Origin: Romanomermis culicivorax
Taxonomy: Eukaryota > Nematoda > Enoplea > Mermithida > Mermithidae
Direction: 5' to 3'
DNA length: 64,000 nt
NCBI GenBank assembly: GCA_963922205.1
Contig: CAWUHX010000032.1
Span: 620,001-684,000, forward strand
Both the position numbers and the translations under genes were made by a program. A model generated the notes under the pieces. It saw nothing but the letters and a program-made list of their open reading frames with translations. It searched no databases and was not told the DNA's origin. Of this stretch, positions 1-14,100 are shown piece by piece. Numbering within the stretch: position 1 is the first letter of the stretch; every line of letters begins with the position of its first letter.

Positions 1-551
1 GCCGACGCGATTTATGCGAAAATTCGCTGAATCCCTTGAAACTATGTAAAGTTGGCACGAGATCCTCATCGATGTTTTGTTGAATGACCGGTTTTTGGTA
101 TAAACAACTTCAGTTACTCGCACGTTTGTCATTTTCATCTAGGATGAAAGTTTCCGCATTTTGATTTTTTGGAGTTTTTCAGCACGTTTATTGTAAGCTA
201 CAAAAGTAAGCTGAATTTTGGATCAGATTTAGTCACTTATTCATTTTCTTCGCTGTAAAAAAGTGTGCTCTCCTCAACTTTTTTCACTCTTCAGTTTGAG
301 ATTAAATTGTTCTTCTCATTTGATATGCATTATAAACAACGTTATCATTCATTGTGTATGTTTTCAAACAAAAAATGGGCACCCCTTATTTTTTCTGAAA
401 GCGAACTTTTGAACACCGCGGCTTTCGAATTTTTAGGTTTACTTTTCCGGGGCACTAGTTTGGCTCCAGTATAGTGGAGTCGTCTGCAGCTACTGAATTC
501 TAAAATCTACGTGCATATCACGAACTTCGTAATATTCTTTTCATTCAATAG
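1..551. other. Non-coding flank, nothing recognised
   Basis: AT-rich sequence with no convincing exon, RNA gene or repeat. Short open frames here have no recognisable domain and lack paired splice signals. It could hold promoter sequence for the downstream GATA-factor gene, but no specific motif supports that. Confidence 0.4.
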
Positions 552-567
552 GTTGTGATAATGTCAG
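552..567 (+). CDS. Candidate first coding exon of the GATA-factor gene
   Basis: The sequence ATTCAATAG is followed by a short stretch containing ATG at 561, then TCA and one G before a possible GTGTGC donor. This leaves phase 1, exactly what the first well-supported exon (2181) needs. The joined protein would begin Met-Ser-Asp-Asn-Gly-Gly. The AG before position 552 could be a cis or spliced-leader trans-splice acceptor. The donor is not the best consensus and the exon is tiny, so this is inference; the true start could lie elsewhere in 1-2180 or outside the window. Confidence 0.25.
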
Positions 568-2180
568 GTGTGCATAGAAATTGGAACGAAATTCCTATCA
601 AATTGGAAAGGTGGAATTGGTATGAGAGGCGGCGTATGTTGTTTACCTTTATCTCGAAGCTATCATTTTTCGTCACACAAATTTTTTTCTTATTTGTTGT
701 GCCATTTGGTCGGGGAATGGGTTTGGTTGTAGTATCCATCCAACGTCTATCTCCCAAATCTCGCATACACGACAGCAGCTCAGCGTGTGGTTCGTGTTTT
801 ATGCGCCTCTCCTGTTCTACCTCTCTTTTTCGCCGTGCTGTTTTAGATACATTTATTTGACATTATCAATCAACAGAAAGCCCTCAAACGTGTAGAAAGT
901 GCGTACAAGTGTTATAAGAGCACAGTACCGCGCCTACGTACGTTGTATGTGTATGTTACCCTTACCAGGCAGATATCCTTTAAACGTTACTTGGCTTCTT
1001 TCTTAACTATCCAAAAGCAGGGATTTTGGATGTGGATAGTAGACTGGACTGGTCTCCACCACTGCTCAAATAGCAGCATTTACCGGTCTTCTTATCGTTA
1101 ATGTTTTGTATATTTTGGTGGCCAAAACTACCGTCCTCCTCCTCTGAACAAATATTGCGTTGTGTGTGTGCTGTTCTATATCTGTGCCATGTCCACGAAA
1201 CAGCGCTACTTTTTCGCCAATCTCTTCTCGGTCCTTTTGGATCTTTTTTATGTCGTCGAACACTTAAGCCATTTGAGATAAAACTGGTGCACAGGGGTTT
1301 TTCGTCCGTACACATACACGAACCAAGCTTTAACGTTCATTTCCTGGCGAAAAAAGTACTTCTCATTGGGTGACTGACTCTATCCTATCATCGTCATCAT
1401 CATCATCATCTGCACAAAACATAGGACCACATGAAAAATTGGTTTTCCGAGAAGAAAAAACTGTCACGTATCACACGTTTTACAGTATATGACTGTTCGG
1501 CTCTCATTTTCTTCTGTATTATAATATTCTTACGCCTATCCTGTGCCGTAATCGTGCCTTTGTATCAGACTGTGCTTTGACAAATTAGTAGGTAACCGTT
1601 ATTTGTTTCATTTTTCTAGTACTAATCATGACTTTCACATTGCTGTATGACCCATGCCTTCTGTTTATTATTCGCAAAAGATGCGATCATGTTTTACTGT
1701 ATTTTTAGAGTATTACTAAACTTTAACCGTTATCATTAGTTGAGACGCATTGCGAACTGTTACATGCTCAAAATTGATTATGAAACAGATTATCATAAGA
1801 TTTTGAGAACAATATCCGCGCAAACTTACACTTAAACTTCGTCATCCGATTTCACGTGCCAAATGATGATTCATTTTTAACAGCTTCTCAAATTTGTATA
1901 TTTGAAGTTTATTCTCTTTCTATTCACTAAAATTGTGAGTTAAAGGTTTTTCAGGTATGAAATTTGTCACGAATGAATACATCATTTTCACACGAATTTT
2001 ACGGTTTAAGATTTTTCTCTCGAGTTATCTCCTATTTCTTTTCGAATCAAAATCAGCATTGGAGTCCCGTAATGATGTGCTTTCACTTGTTTTTGAATAT
2101 TTGTCATGCTGTACCGAGGGCATGACTGTTGCAATACCATCATTCAGTTGACTTTTTCTCATTGTTCTTCGTTTTTTCAG
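568..2180. other. Probable first intron or 5' region, no gene seen
   Basis: No exon can be supported. It contains a short CAT/TCA microsatellite near 1388-1410. Open frames on either strand (for example about 1007-1373) show no domain and overlap each other in opposite directions, as expected by chance. Confidence 0.4.
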
Positions 2181-5100
2181 ATAACGGTGGCTTCTTAAAC
2201 TCTGTCGAATTCAAATCTGATTCATACTCTTACGATGAAGACGGAGAGGAAGAAATAATTGAAGAACATATCGATCAGGAACTCGACCACCAAGCTCGCG
2301 AAACGTGCAATATAGAAAAATTGAATAAAAAACTAACGATCAGCCCCATTCAGGTATAATTGATCCGACTAATGTTGCACTTTTTTAAAATTTGCATCGT
2401 TACCTGTGGCTAACATATTGTTGAAATGATTGAATACTGCTTCAGGATGTTTTAGTGACTGCAGCATGACGACCTTAGATAAAATAAACTATCCATTCCA
2501 TTTGGTGCTTGCTGATAAACTTTCTCAAAAAAATCGAGCTTTTGGAATTTGTTTGCATACGCACGCTTGACTATTTTTCAAAATTTTTTCTACTATTATG
2601 TCATTTGTTTTGTCGATGTTTTGTGGTGATTGTTTATCTTGTATATCAATTTTGAAGGGCGATATAAACGACGCGAGCGATTTCACGATGCCTGAAGTTA
2701 GAAGCATGTAAGATCCAAATTGTCAAGTTTTATCATTTTCTCAAAATTTTGTCTCCATTCCTATAATATGTTTGTTTCCTTCTAGGATAAGTGATACCAT
2801 CGAACGCGAAAACGTACATATGAGGACGGACACGAAAGATAGCGATTTTAAAGCATCATCCACTACTGCCTTTTCTCTTATCTCATCTCCCAATGTTGAT
2901 CAAAATCAAGATGGTCAACTTAGGGAAGCCTTATGCAAGCATACGATCAACTTGACGGGTAGCCGGAAAAGAAAAGCTGCTAAGCATGTTTGTAAAGTAG
3001 GGGAATTTATTTACACTTTATGAATTGACTGAAATAATGAAATGAATGCTAAATCTGGTTTTATTAGCTGTGAAAATCTGTACTTCCGCAAAAGGTGAAG
3101 AATTATAATGAAATCGGAAAAGATCAAACAGTAAAAAGTTTAATGAGTAAATCTAAATTAGTAACAAAATCTTGAAAATTTTTCATACTTTAATTCTGTA
3201 ATCTTTTTTACTTCTTTTAAATTGAAAATCGTCGGAATATTTTTGGTGGTCATGTGAAGTACCAGTCCGTAAACTGTTATTTGTCGCATTATTTAATTTG
3301 TTATAATGCAGATACAACGATTGCAATGTTCAAAATGTGGCAATAATTTCCCATCGAACGACTTGGTCGTTTCAAATGGTCAAAAAAGTGACAGATTTAC
3401 GGGTATCGACGAGCCTACGTGCTTAGATTGTGCCGGAAAATATTTAAATATGTCGTGTGATGTGGTCAAACAAAAATATACGAATTCTCTTGACACAACT
3501 AAAGAAAAAGGTAAATCTTGATTCGAAAGTTTGTTAGCTGGGTAGCGGCATTCAAAACTAATATTTTCTTCGTAAGTTCCTTAGTGATTCGGTATTGTAT
3601 TGTAAAGTTAATCGATTAAGCAATTTGTTGTGTATGCTGTATGTTTTTTCCTAGAATCTTCTGAACCTTCCGAAAAATCGTCGCCAAACCGCGTTTTCTG
3701 TCCAGGCTATCCGGGCATTCCAACTTTCCAATTTTTGTTTTTTTTCATTTTTTTGTGTACATACCACTTATGATAGCACATATGTCACAAAAAATTCAAA
3801 TTTTTTCTGGCAATCATTTTGTAAAAAAGTCATTTCGAAACTCATTTCCTTTTTTTACTTTTTTCTGTGAGTTGTTTCTATCTGCTTGCATCTCTTATAC
3901 GTTTATTCATGTAGTAATGATTCATGTTTGCAAACTAATTTTCTTTTTACCTTATAGGCAATTCATCTCCCGGTCAAGATCAAAACAACAATGAAATGAA
4001 AAATCATAATAATAATGACGAAGCACAAGATTTTTCTATCATAAAATCGTCGTCGTTGGAAAGAAACGATAAACAAAAACATTACGTCAATAACGGTCAA
4101 ATCAGTAGAAACAACAACAATAATAATAATAGCGAAAAATCCGGTTCCGACGAGATTGATGCGACCGTCGACGAAGATTTCGTCGATGACGAAATGGATA
4201 GCTACGACGTCGACCACGCTGCTACCAGCGACTTGATGATCCGAAAACGAAATGGAACAAGTGAAAATCCCAATATTTTCCGCCCTAATATTGCAGCCAA
4301 TTCTTTATCAACGGCTTTAAATTTCGTTTCTTGTCCTGGAGGTTATTTCCCGTCGTTAGATAGTAATCTTTCAAGATCGTTGCAAGTAAGTTGAATTTAA
4401 TCTGTGTTTAAAAAATCTAAATTCTTCCGGGTTAAATTCAATAAGTACGAAAATGCTGGGAAATTTTAGTTATTCTGAACTTTCAAAAAATATTACCATT
4501 TTCTTGAATATTTCCAAATTTTCTCGGAACATATTTATTATTTTTAGTCAAAATCCCGATGCCGAAAAATCGATTTTCTACATTGTGTGTCAGATTGAAA
4601 TTATAAATATTTCACGTCGATGACTTGGTCTATTTTGTTCGTTTCCCCGAATGCTTGACAACCAATCACACATTTATTTGATTTTCACTTCGATAGGTGT
4701 CCCAACAACATCAACGAATTCATGATAGCAAGGAATCGCTACAAATTCTTGTTAAAAAATGCTTCAACACTCTATTGTCTTACGTAATATAATTTTTATT
4801 GACTAGAATCAAATTTGAAGAATTCGTAACCGCCCCAAAAACGGAAATTTGGTTGAACCAAAAAGGTTTTAGAGAAGAAATTTATGATATTCAATAAACA
4901 AATTTTTTCAAGATATTTCCGAAAGAATAATATTCCAGATAACTTCAATTTTCATTTAATGTATGATAGTGCAACATTGATCCCCAAAAAACAACCCAAC
5001 CCGTGTATATGAAATTCAGCTGAACTGCTGTTCACTTGACAGGCTACACTACGAGCTTTTAAAATTTGTTTTTTATAAATATTAGTTAGAAGCTTCGAAA

Positions 5101-8100
5101 TGCTTTCAGTTGACGTCTCAAAATTGACCAGCTTCATCAGAATCCAAAGAAGTTTGAAAACTTGTATGATAAAAAATAATAAGTTATTAAAAGTTCGTGC
5201 ATCATTCATTACAATTAGCAAATGTTAACATCGTAAAAAATTCTCAAATACTTGAGGATGACATTTTTTACATAGGTATAATTTCTCTAAATTAGCTTGC
5301 TAAGAGATGGCTTCTTGCTTTTTAGGCCGCACTTAAACCTTTTTTATCTTACCCGAAGTCGATGCCTTACCCGCTGCCCGGCGCTTCGTTCAACTCCGAT
5401 CTATGCGTGTCGACCATTTCATCGCCACTCGGCAATTTTTTACGCAACGCAGCGCTTCAAACGGCCGCCAACGCCGCCTTTCCGAAACGCCAGACTCCGC
5501 CGTCGTCATCGTCGACGGCGGTTATTGGTTCTCCATTATCAGTCTCGAAAGTTTCGCCGTCGGCGGCTATGGGGATAAAAGAATCGTCGCCCCCGCCGCT
5601 GTCATCAGCGCCGAACGCTACCGTCAAGCAAACACCAAATTTAAACGAAAATAATTGCGGCGCTTTGAACTTGTCGTTGACCGCGTCGCCATTGATCAAC
5701 GCTCCATCAACGACTCAATGTGCCAATTGTCGAACGACGAAAACGACCGCGTGGCGACGCGATCAGCAAGGTCGTTTGGTGTGCAATGCGTGCGGTTTGT
5801 ATTACAGATTGCATAAGGTAAACATTATAACGTGGCGTTCTTAAGCCATTTTTACTGTAGAAGTAAGGATTAATAATGCGACATGATTTAAAGGACATTT
5901 TTTGCTCGGTCATTTGAAATGCAACGTGAATAGTGACAACTACGCAAACATATTGTCCAAATTGTGATTACCGAGCTTTTTGAAGTTAAATCCCTTTTTT
6001 ATGGTTGATGACGAGGAGTGTCAAAATCAACGACTGGAAATGTAGATAAATACAGAAAACAAAAAGGTTCAAGATGCCTTATGCCACAATCGAATGACTT
6101 ATTTTCTGAAATTTGCCGCTCCTGAATGCTGATCGAGATGAAAATTTGCATATAGTTCGAACTTGATATTTAAATATTCTCCGATCACTTGCTGCTTTAG
6201 TAAGCCGATGAAAGTGAAACGAAGATACAAGTTTATAACATACACGTAATTAGTCTGACGTTCTATAAGATCCCGCTTCAGAAATCGTCGGCCATATGGT
6301 GATCGTAACGCACATAGGGGTGCCATGATATTAAGAAAAATTATTTTTGATCCCACCGCAAAGTGTAATGTACCGAAGATGTAGGTTTACTCTGAAAAGA
6401 ACAATGTAAGTATACGAACCCCGGCCTTAGAATCGACAATGTTTCTGCAAATTTAGAAAAACGTGGAAAAATATGCAAAAACACCCCCCCCCATGGAGTG
6501 TTTTGCCCAAAATCTAAATAGTTGTAGGTGTTTTTTAGGCACGAGGCCGAAATTTTTAAATTTTCAGAGATATAAGCCGCCACTCAATCCACTGTTTAGG
6601 GCATTGCTTCAAACCTTTGCCTTTACCATGTTGTTGTCGCATGGTCGGCATCAAAATGGGAATAAATAGGATCAGCCAAAAACGGCGAGTGGTGCTGACT
6701 TTCATAGCTTTCGAATGAAACTTTTTTAATGCGTATTAATGCTTTATAATTCCCTACTTGTCTTTGTTGTAAGGGTAAAGTTTGATGTTCCTAGCCTTAA
6801 CAAAAATTTCGTAAAATTGTTCATTTTTCAAAAAGTAAAAGTTCAAGTAAAAAATTCATAATTTCAACAATATAATGCTGATGTTGCCGTAATAATTTAA
6901 AAATGTAAAAGTTATTAGACGCATGACATATACGGTTTACAAAACCTGAGTGGTCGAACTCGATTGATGGATGAAATTTCGTCTGCTTGAAGGTCCTGTA
7001 ATTCAGGTTCATGGATTCTGCACTACCTTTTTAGTGGCTATCATATGACTAGCTCTCATGGCGAACAATAATTTGTATATCTCCGTTTTTAAATTAAACT
7101 AATCATTAGTGCAGTATAGAGGGAAGTTTTAGCACAAAGTTTGGGATAATATCGCCTCATGTACAGTAATCTGATTCAAATTTTTTCGTAAATTTACTGA
7201 TGAAATTCTGCCCCATGCCCATCTACAAAATATATAGATTTTGGAACCAACAGGTTTTGAGATACTGGATAGTGTTTTTGCCTATTTTGACATGTTTTTC
7301 CAAATTTGCGGAAACGGTGTTGATTTTAAGGCCGGAGTTTGTATACTTGTATCGTTCCTTCCAGGTTACCCTACATCTCTGGTACCCTGCACTTTGCTGT
7401 AGGATAAAAAAATGCTAAAATGGGCGAGCCCTAGCAACGCCATCCTTTTGATAGGAAATAATTTCTGTTAACCAGAAAGGTCGAAAATTTTTTTTCGGCC
7501 TTAGAGCTATTAATACGTGTTTTTATTTTTTAAAGACAAAAATTACTTTTTTTTTAGCCGTCTTTCGGACTTTCAAGACAAAAAAAATTTGTTCCAATGA
7601 ATTCCCCTTCAAAACTTTGGACAATTGATGACCTCGCCCAGAAGAAAGTTGGCTCTGTTTCTTCCCGACCTTCTTTCCACATTTGTGGAAAGATCTTGAA
7701 AAAATTTTCCACAAACTGGAAAAATTTGTGCCATTGTGTTCATTTTTAAAATTTTTTGTCTATTTTGCATTATTCAAGCACTCCAAAACACTCAAACAAC
7801 TTTATCATGTTTTAATGCTAAAGAAACATCATATAGTAAAAGTGATGATGAGGATAATGACGACAATGACGATAATAATCATGAATAAACGTAAATTTGG
7901 CAAATATATTTTTTGATATACTTTCATTCTTTCACTGATGCAATTAAAAAATTTCATCAAGAGTCACAAAAATTTGTTCCATATTTGTTTAAAAGACCCT
8001 TAATTTTTTCCACATTCTGGAAAAATTTTCCGCAAGTAGTGTCATTTACTTGTAGAAAAAACAGCGTTCTCCTCAGTCATCGAACTCCGTTACATTAAGT

Positions 8101-11100
8101 TATCAATGTCGGGGCATTAGATTGAAAAATTATAATTTCTTTTCCTTTAATTTAAATACAATCTACAACAATGGAACTGTGTCCTGTAAATGGCTTTACA
8201 TCCTACGCGAATGAATCTTGCAGTTTATTACAGTAATCTCGACCAGAAAAATGATGGCTTCAAGTGATTGTCAGAAACAAATTAAGACTTGTGATGTCCC
8301 GTTACACGGTATTATTGGTTTTTGGCATGTACTAGTACTTTTCCCTTGATACTACAGCATGCTACGCAACAATTTTTTAGTGTGCAAACATATTTTTTTG
8401 AGAGTTCATTTGACTGCAATTTCCTCTATCTCTACTGTCAGGTATTCTGTGCACTTATTGATATAGCGGTTTTCATTCGTTGATAGACTATTTTTGGTAG
8501 GATCCTAAGGTCATGTAGTTCTATAGACTTTTGTTTGCTTTATGGGCTCGAATTATACTCGCCTACTATCTGCGTTGACATACAGAATTCAGAATGGTAC
8601 TGGTACATGAGTATCAATAATTAAAACCAACAAGAATTTCTATACAATTCTAATCAATGTAAGAAAAATTGTGCTAAAAATTAGCGGTTTCCAGAGCATT
8701 CGAATTTTCTCTCACATCGGCCTCTAGAACAGTTTAGGTACACCAAATTTATTTGTCAATTTATGAAAAAAGAATAGATTTTAATTTGGAGAAATTTCAC
8801 TCAAGAGTTGTAGGTCTTTGTCGAAATCAGGAATTAGCGAGAGAAGATTTTGTATTATGAATTTAAAATAGCATCTCTAAAGTACGATCGAAAGTATGTA
8901 GTCGATTGTAGTCTCATTTGTCATGCTTGAGCTGAAACTTGAGCGGACATAGAGCTAGCGATTTTTCTGAAATCAACAATCAATATGTCAACGTATGACC
9001 GAAAGATAAAAAGAAACAACATAAGCTAAATGTCAATAAATTCTATGTTTTTATATGATGATATACCACTGGAATTGTCCGTATAACGTCTTCAGATTTT
9101 CGCAAGTTAATTGATGAATTACTATCAGGCTTTTTTCCGCGCGCCTTCGCCCGCACCGTGCGGAAGTGACTCATAATTATTTCCGCTCAGGAACATTTTT
9201 TCCGTTCCAAGTTGAAATCATATGAAAAAATTCGTAAAATGAGCGAAAATTGTAGATTACGAGGAAAATTTTTAAACGTATCTGTTTTCCTCAATCAACA
9301 ACATCATTTTAGAATAATTGAGCAAAAAAATACTTGCTGTTGACCTTTTGTGATTAGAGCTGAAGATTTATAGACATGAATTTATGCTTCATTCCAGCGC
9401 GCTCCGTGAAAAATCTAGAATTTGATATTCAAGGACGCTGAAAAATAAACCGTTTCAACACTTACCCCTAAAATGAAAGCTTTAAATTTCAGTGTAAAAT
9501 GATGTCTTCATCGTTTCGAAACGGAAAAATGTGCGTTCACAAAGTTCAGAAAACTTTAAGCGAGGAAAAGAATTGAGCTCAATCGAAAAATCTCAATATT
9601 TAACGGAATCCGAACGAAGATTGCCGATTGATAAAAAGAGGTGGGATACTTCAAACAATGAAAACCATGAAAGTTTAACTTTTTCGAAGAAACTCGGGAA
9701 CAGAAGCTTTAGAAGTATTCGAATATGTATTCTATGAGACATAGCAGATACATGGAAGCAATCAGGAAAAGTGAGGAATGAAACTAGACTATTTTTGGCC
9801 GTGTATCAGCTTAATTGTAGTACCTAAAAAATTTTCGATTTTGATTTTCGAAAACACCAAAGCGCACATTTTCATCGACCTGTAGAAACATTCAAAAAAA
9901 TTTCCGGTCTATACGGAAAAACTCGAGAAGTTTTTTGCACGGTCAGAAAAAAATCCGCGCTGTGAACCTGATTACAATACTTTTTCAAAATCGGATTATT
10001 TTGAAGATCACGTTTACGAAATTATCCAAGATATAAAAGCTTGCTTTGCGTTTCAAACAATTGCAGTCGTCAATTCAAATACGAATATATTCTGTCTGCT
10101 ATAGAGATTCTTTTAGGTCGGCTTTTTGCATTATCATCTGTTTACGGTACAGTTATAATTTTGTAGTGATATAGAACTAAATATGATTTTTTTCGGAAAA
10201 TGTATTATCGATTTTGAATGACGTCGCAATCACACACACGCATACAAACACTTGTATACATTATCTCGAAATTCATTGGTTCAGTGACCTTTAAAATCAC
10301 AAAAAACCGTTCGTTTTAGAGATAGGCCGCACACGCTCACACTGTGGACCAGAATAAACAAACTTTCGTGGAAAATTTTCCGAGCAGGGAGAGCTGGGCC
10401 AGTAGCTTTTTTTCGACACCTTTGTATGTATCGAGCAGTAATGATAACCGAATCATGAGAAAAAACTAATTAAACTTCTCAATGTGTAGGTTCGACCCTG
10501 GCGGCGGCCGCTCGCGCATCTAGGTCTTGTTGGCCCCAAAAGTAAATTGGCTTTTTTGGCCTGTGCGTATAATTGCGATTCACGTACACAAACATATTTA
10601 TTACTGTAGTGGTATTGACAAAAATATCAGGCGTAAAAAACACTTTTCGGGCGCACATCATCATATCTGCACTTTTCCAGGAAAAATTGTGCCCCCGAAT
10701 AATCACAATCGAAAAATAAAATTTGTAATTGCCTTTCCATATCATGTGGATGACACTCCAACGGCGAAAAAAGAATATGCACACACACATTGGTTCGATT
10801 TTCAGTGACCAGAAAAAAATTTCGAGTTCATTTGCGCTGCTTGACCCAAAAATTTTCCGTGAATTGCTTTGTTTACAAGATAAGGCTGAAAATTCTCATT
10901 TTTTAATGCATTCATTTGACTGACGACTGAATATAAGTCGTCATAAAATTGTGTATAATGTGAATCGTGCGGGTTGAAATTTCACATAAACAACATCTGC
11001 GCGTTTCGGGGTTAGGTTAAGAAAACTCGTAATTTATAACATATCGATTAAAAAGATAAGAAAAAGTCATCTTACTGTAGGATATGAAATTTTCCATTAC

Positions 11101-14100
11101 CGTGGCGCGCTATGCGTTACTCCGCGCTTATCAGGTTTTTGATAAGTTATGCGTTGGCGGTGCTAACCTGTGAGCCTTAAAAAATGTTTATCTAAGTTGA
11201 ATCTGTATGAGAAAAAAGCTGGTTTTCCAGTTGGTACGTCCATTCATCTTCTTATCAATGTAGAAGTTTCTCACGCTATTATCTAAACCACAAAAACAAG
11301 TTCTAGAACTAAAAATAATAAAGGCGCAGTATGATAAAAATTCTACTTCTCATAACTCACACGAATTAAGAATAATTCAAAGAATTTGATTTGCAGATAG
11401 TCACGCGCATTGCAAATGTTAAATTTGGTAGCTACTCCAAATTGCTGTTCTATTAACAACTTCTCCTCGCACTAGTTACTCCTGGAGACGGTGAAGAAAG
11501 GGTAATCTAGTCGGAGAAGGAAAGTCGCATTTCTGAAGATGGCAGTGCTAGGCAATGACAGAAGTTTCAGTTAGTTGAAATGACTGTTTTCTAGTCGGTT
11601 GCTTAACTTTTCAAACTAATATCTCAAAAACGCATGATTTCTGGCTGTGAATTTTTGTTGTCTAGATGGTTGACGGTACTAATCTGACTGAAAATAGCAG
11701 CAAATTTCCCAGATTACAAAGTTTGAGTAAACCTCATAGTAGTGCAAAAGTAGTTATGAAAATATCGATAACAATCTATTTTGCTGGTTGACCTTGTAAA
11801 TGAGCTCTACCCAACGCTCTGCATATAGTTTGTGGTTTGGTGAACAGAAAAAAATCAGGATAATCACCACTTCATTCTTTTAAATGACAGAAGTTAAACT
11901 TTTGAATTACAGTCTCGTGACCATACAAGCACGTAGGGGGTGCCATCATTTAAGAAAGATTAATTATGATCCTATAGCAAAGTGCACTGTACCAAAGATG
12001 TAGGGTACCCTGAAATGAGCAATATAGGCATACAAACCCGGGCCTTAAAATCAACAGGGTTTCTGCAAATTTGAAAAAAAACATGTAAAAATAGGCAACA
12101 ACACCCCCTGGAATATCGAAAACTATTGGACCCAAAATCTAGATATTTTTTAGGTGTGCGTGGGGCCGAATTCCATCGGTAAAGTTTCAGTGATATGAAG
12201 TACCACTCAATGCATTGTAGAGCATACATGTAACGGAGCCCCGAGGTTTGGGGGGGTCGGGCCATTCTTTGGGCCGGGGGTCAGTAATCCCCAAAATTTT
12301 TAGGGGGTGGTGTCTCTGAAGGAAAAAAATTCGATTTTTTCACGAAAAAAGTCCGAAAAATGGTTCAAAAAATAGTAATTTTTGTCTAAAAAATGTATCT
12401 ACGCGAAGCGCCGAGAAAATTGATGTTTTTGGCCATTTTTTCAAAAATTGACATTTTTTCAGTATTTTTCTGACCAAAAGTATGGAGGTCCCTAGGGCTA
12501 CCATATGGCTAGCCATAGGATTGGAAAATCCTGGAGAGGCGGTCGCCCAATGGCTAGCCATATGGTCGACGATTTCTGGCGGCGGTTCCCATAGCACTCA
12601 CCCCCAATTACACGTATGTTGTAGAGGGCATTGGATCGAACCTTTACCTTAGGATTTTGCAAATCATGCTGTTGCCACTCAGTGTGCATCAAAATGAGAA
12701 TATTCACTATTTCACTAATATAATGTTGATGTTACTGTAAAAATTTGGAAGCTTCAAGTTATTAGCCGCATGACATATGGTTCAGAAAACCTGAGTGACG
12801 TGATTCGAGTGGAGGAAGAAATTTCACGTGTTTGAGCGTCCTGTAGTGGATTCTGCACTATCTTTTTTGGCATATGGGTAGTACTCATGATGAGCAATAT
12901 CTTATATATCTTCATTTTAAAATTAAACTAACTACGAGTGTGGTACAAAGGAAAATTTTAACGCAAAGTTTGGGTTACTATCGTCTCATGTAGAGCAACC
13001 TGATTCAAATTTCCTAATAAATTTACCGATGAAACTCGGCCAACTGCACACCTACAAACTATCTAGGTTTAAGGCCTAACAGTTTTTGAGATTCCTGGGG
13101 GTGTTTTTGCCTATTTTTCCAAATTTGCAGAGACCCTGTTGATTTTAAGGCCCGGGTTTTCATACGTATGTTGCTCCTTTCAGGGTACCCTACATTTTCG
13201 GTACAGTGAACTTTGCTGTAGGATCAAAAAAAATTTCTGCTTATATCATGGCCGTACATCTGTACTCGTAACTCGTCTTGTTTAAAAAAACGAAAATGTA
13301 GTAAATTTAAATATTTTTAGATCCAAATCATTATGAATTTGTGAAGGGCATGAAATATTTTTTTTCACCCTTAAAACTTTACTTTATTTATAATATAGTT
13401 GGTGAGACCAGTGAAGAACAAGTAAAAACATCTTACTTTACATACTTAGACCGTAGAATTGCTGGCTTTTTATTCGACTAAAGTTTGGAATTAAACTTTA
13501 ATTTAGATTAATCTTATTTTACTGAAAGCTTAATCGGCAGACATTTTTTGGCCATTGGATGATACTTTTAACTTGAACAGGAGGCAGAATAATGAAACGA
13601 GTTTCTCGCTCTTCGCAAGAAATAAATTGTTTGATTTCTTCTAATTGCGATTTTGTTTGATTTATTGGGAAAATTGAAAAATAATTTTTGGAAGTTACTA
13701 TACTCGTGACCTCGTTCCGCAATGCGACTCCGCTTCAGCAATTCGGGACTAAAGTTGTAAATTTTCGCTCGAAGCTTCCCATAGTTTGATAATTTTGATA
13801 AAATTTACTTTAATGAAAATAATTTCGATAACATTTACTTTAATGAGGTAATATGACAATATTATAATTTCAGTATTGATGACATTGGGAACTAACAAGT
13901 TTTATTTTTTGTCAAGATTTATGCTTACTTTCTACAATGCATAATGGCGTCAAAATTTAAAATCTTTGTTGGTAAATTCCACAGACTTCAGCAAAAAATT
14001 ACGCAAAAATTTTCATTCTTCGAAATCATGAAGATAGTCTTTGATTATCAGTAGGCAGTCCACGTTGTTGCCGAAATCTTATAATCTTGACCTGTAGCGT

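Noticed and set aside
555..860. 101-codon plus-strand frame
   Set aside because: Hydrophobic low-complexity translation with no domain, overlapped by an antisense frame; only the first 7 coding bases are considered as a possible exon.
1007..1373. Overlapping frames on both strands
   Set aside because: No domain, no splice support, mutual antisense overlap.
3655..3770. Possible extra GATA-gene exon after a CCTAG acceptor
   Set aside because: The frame starts in the right phase but no good donor returns to phase 1; joining 3510 directly to 3958 is clean.
10440..10520. GGTTCGACCCT resembling a tRNA B box
   Set aside because: No A box, acceptor stem or cloverleaf can be formed around it.
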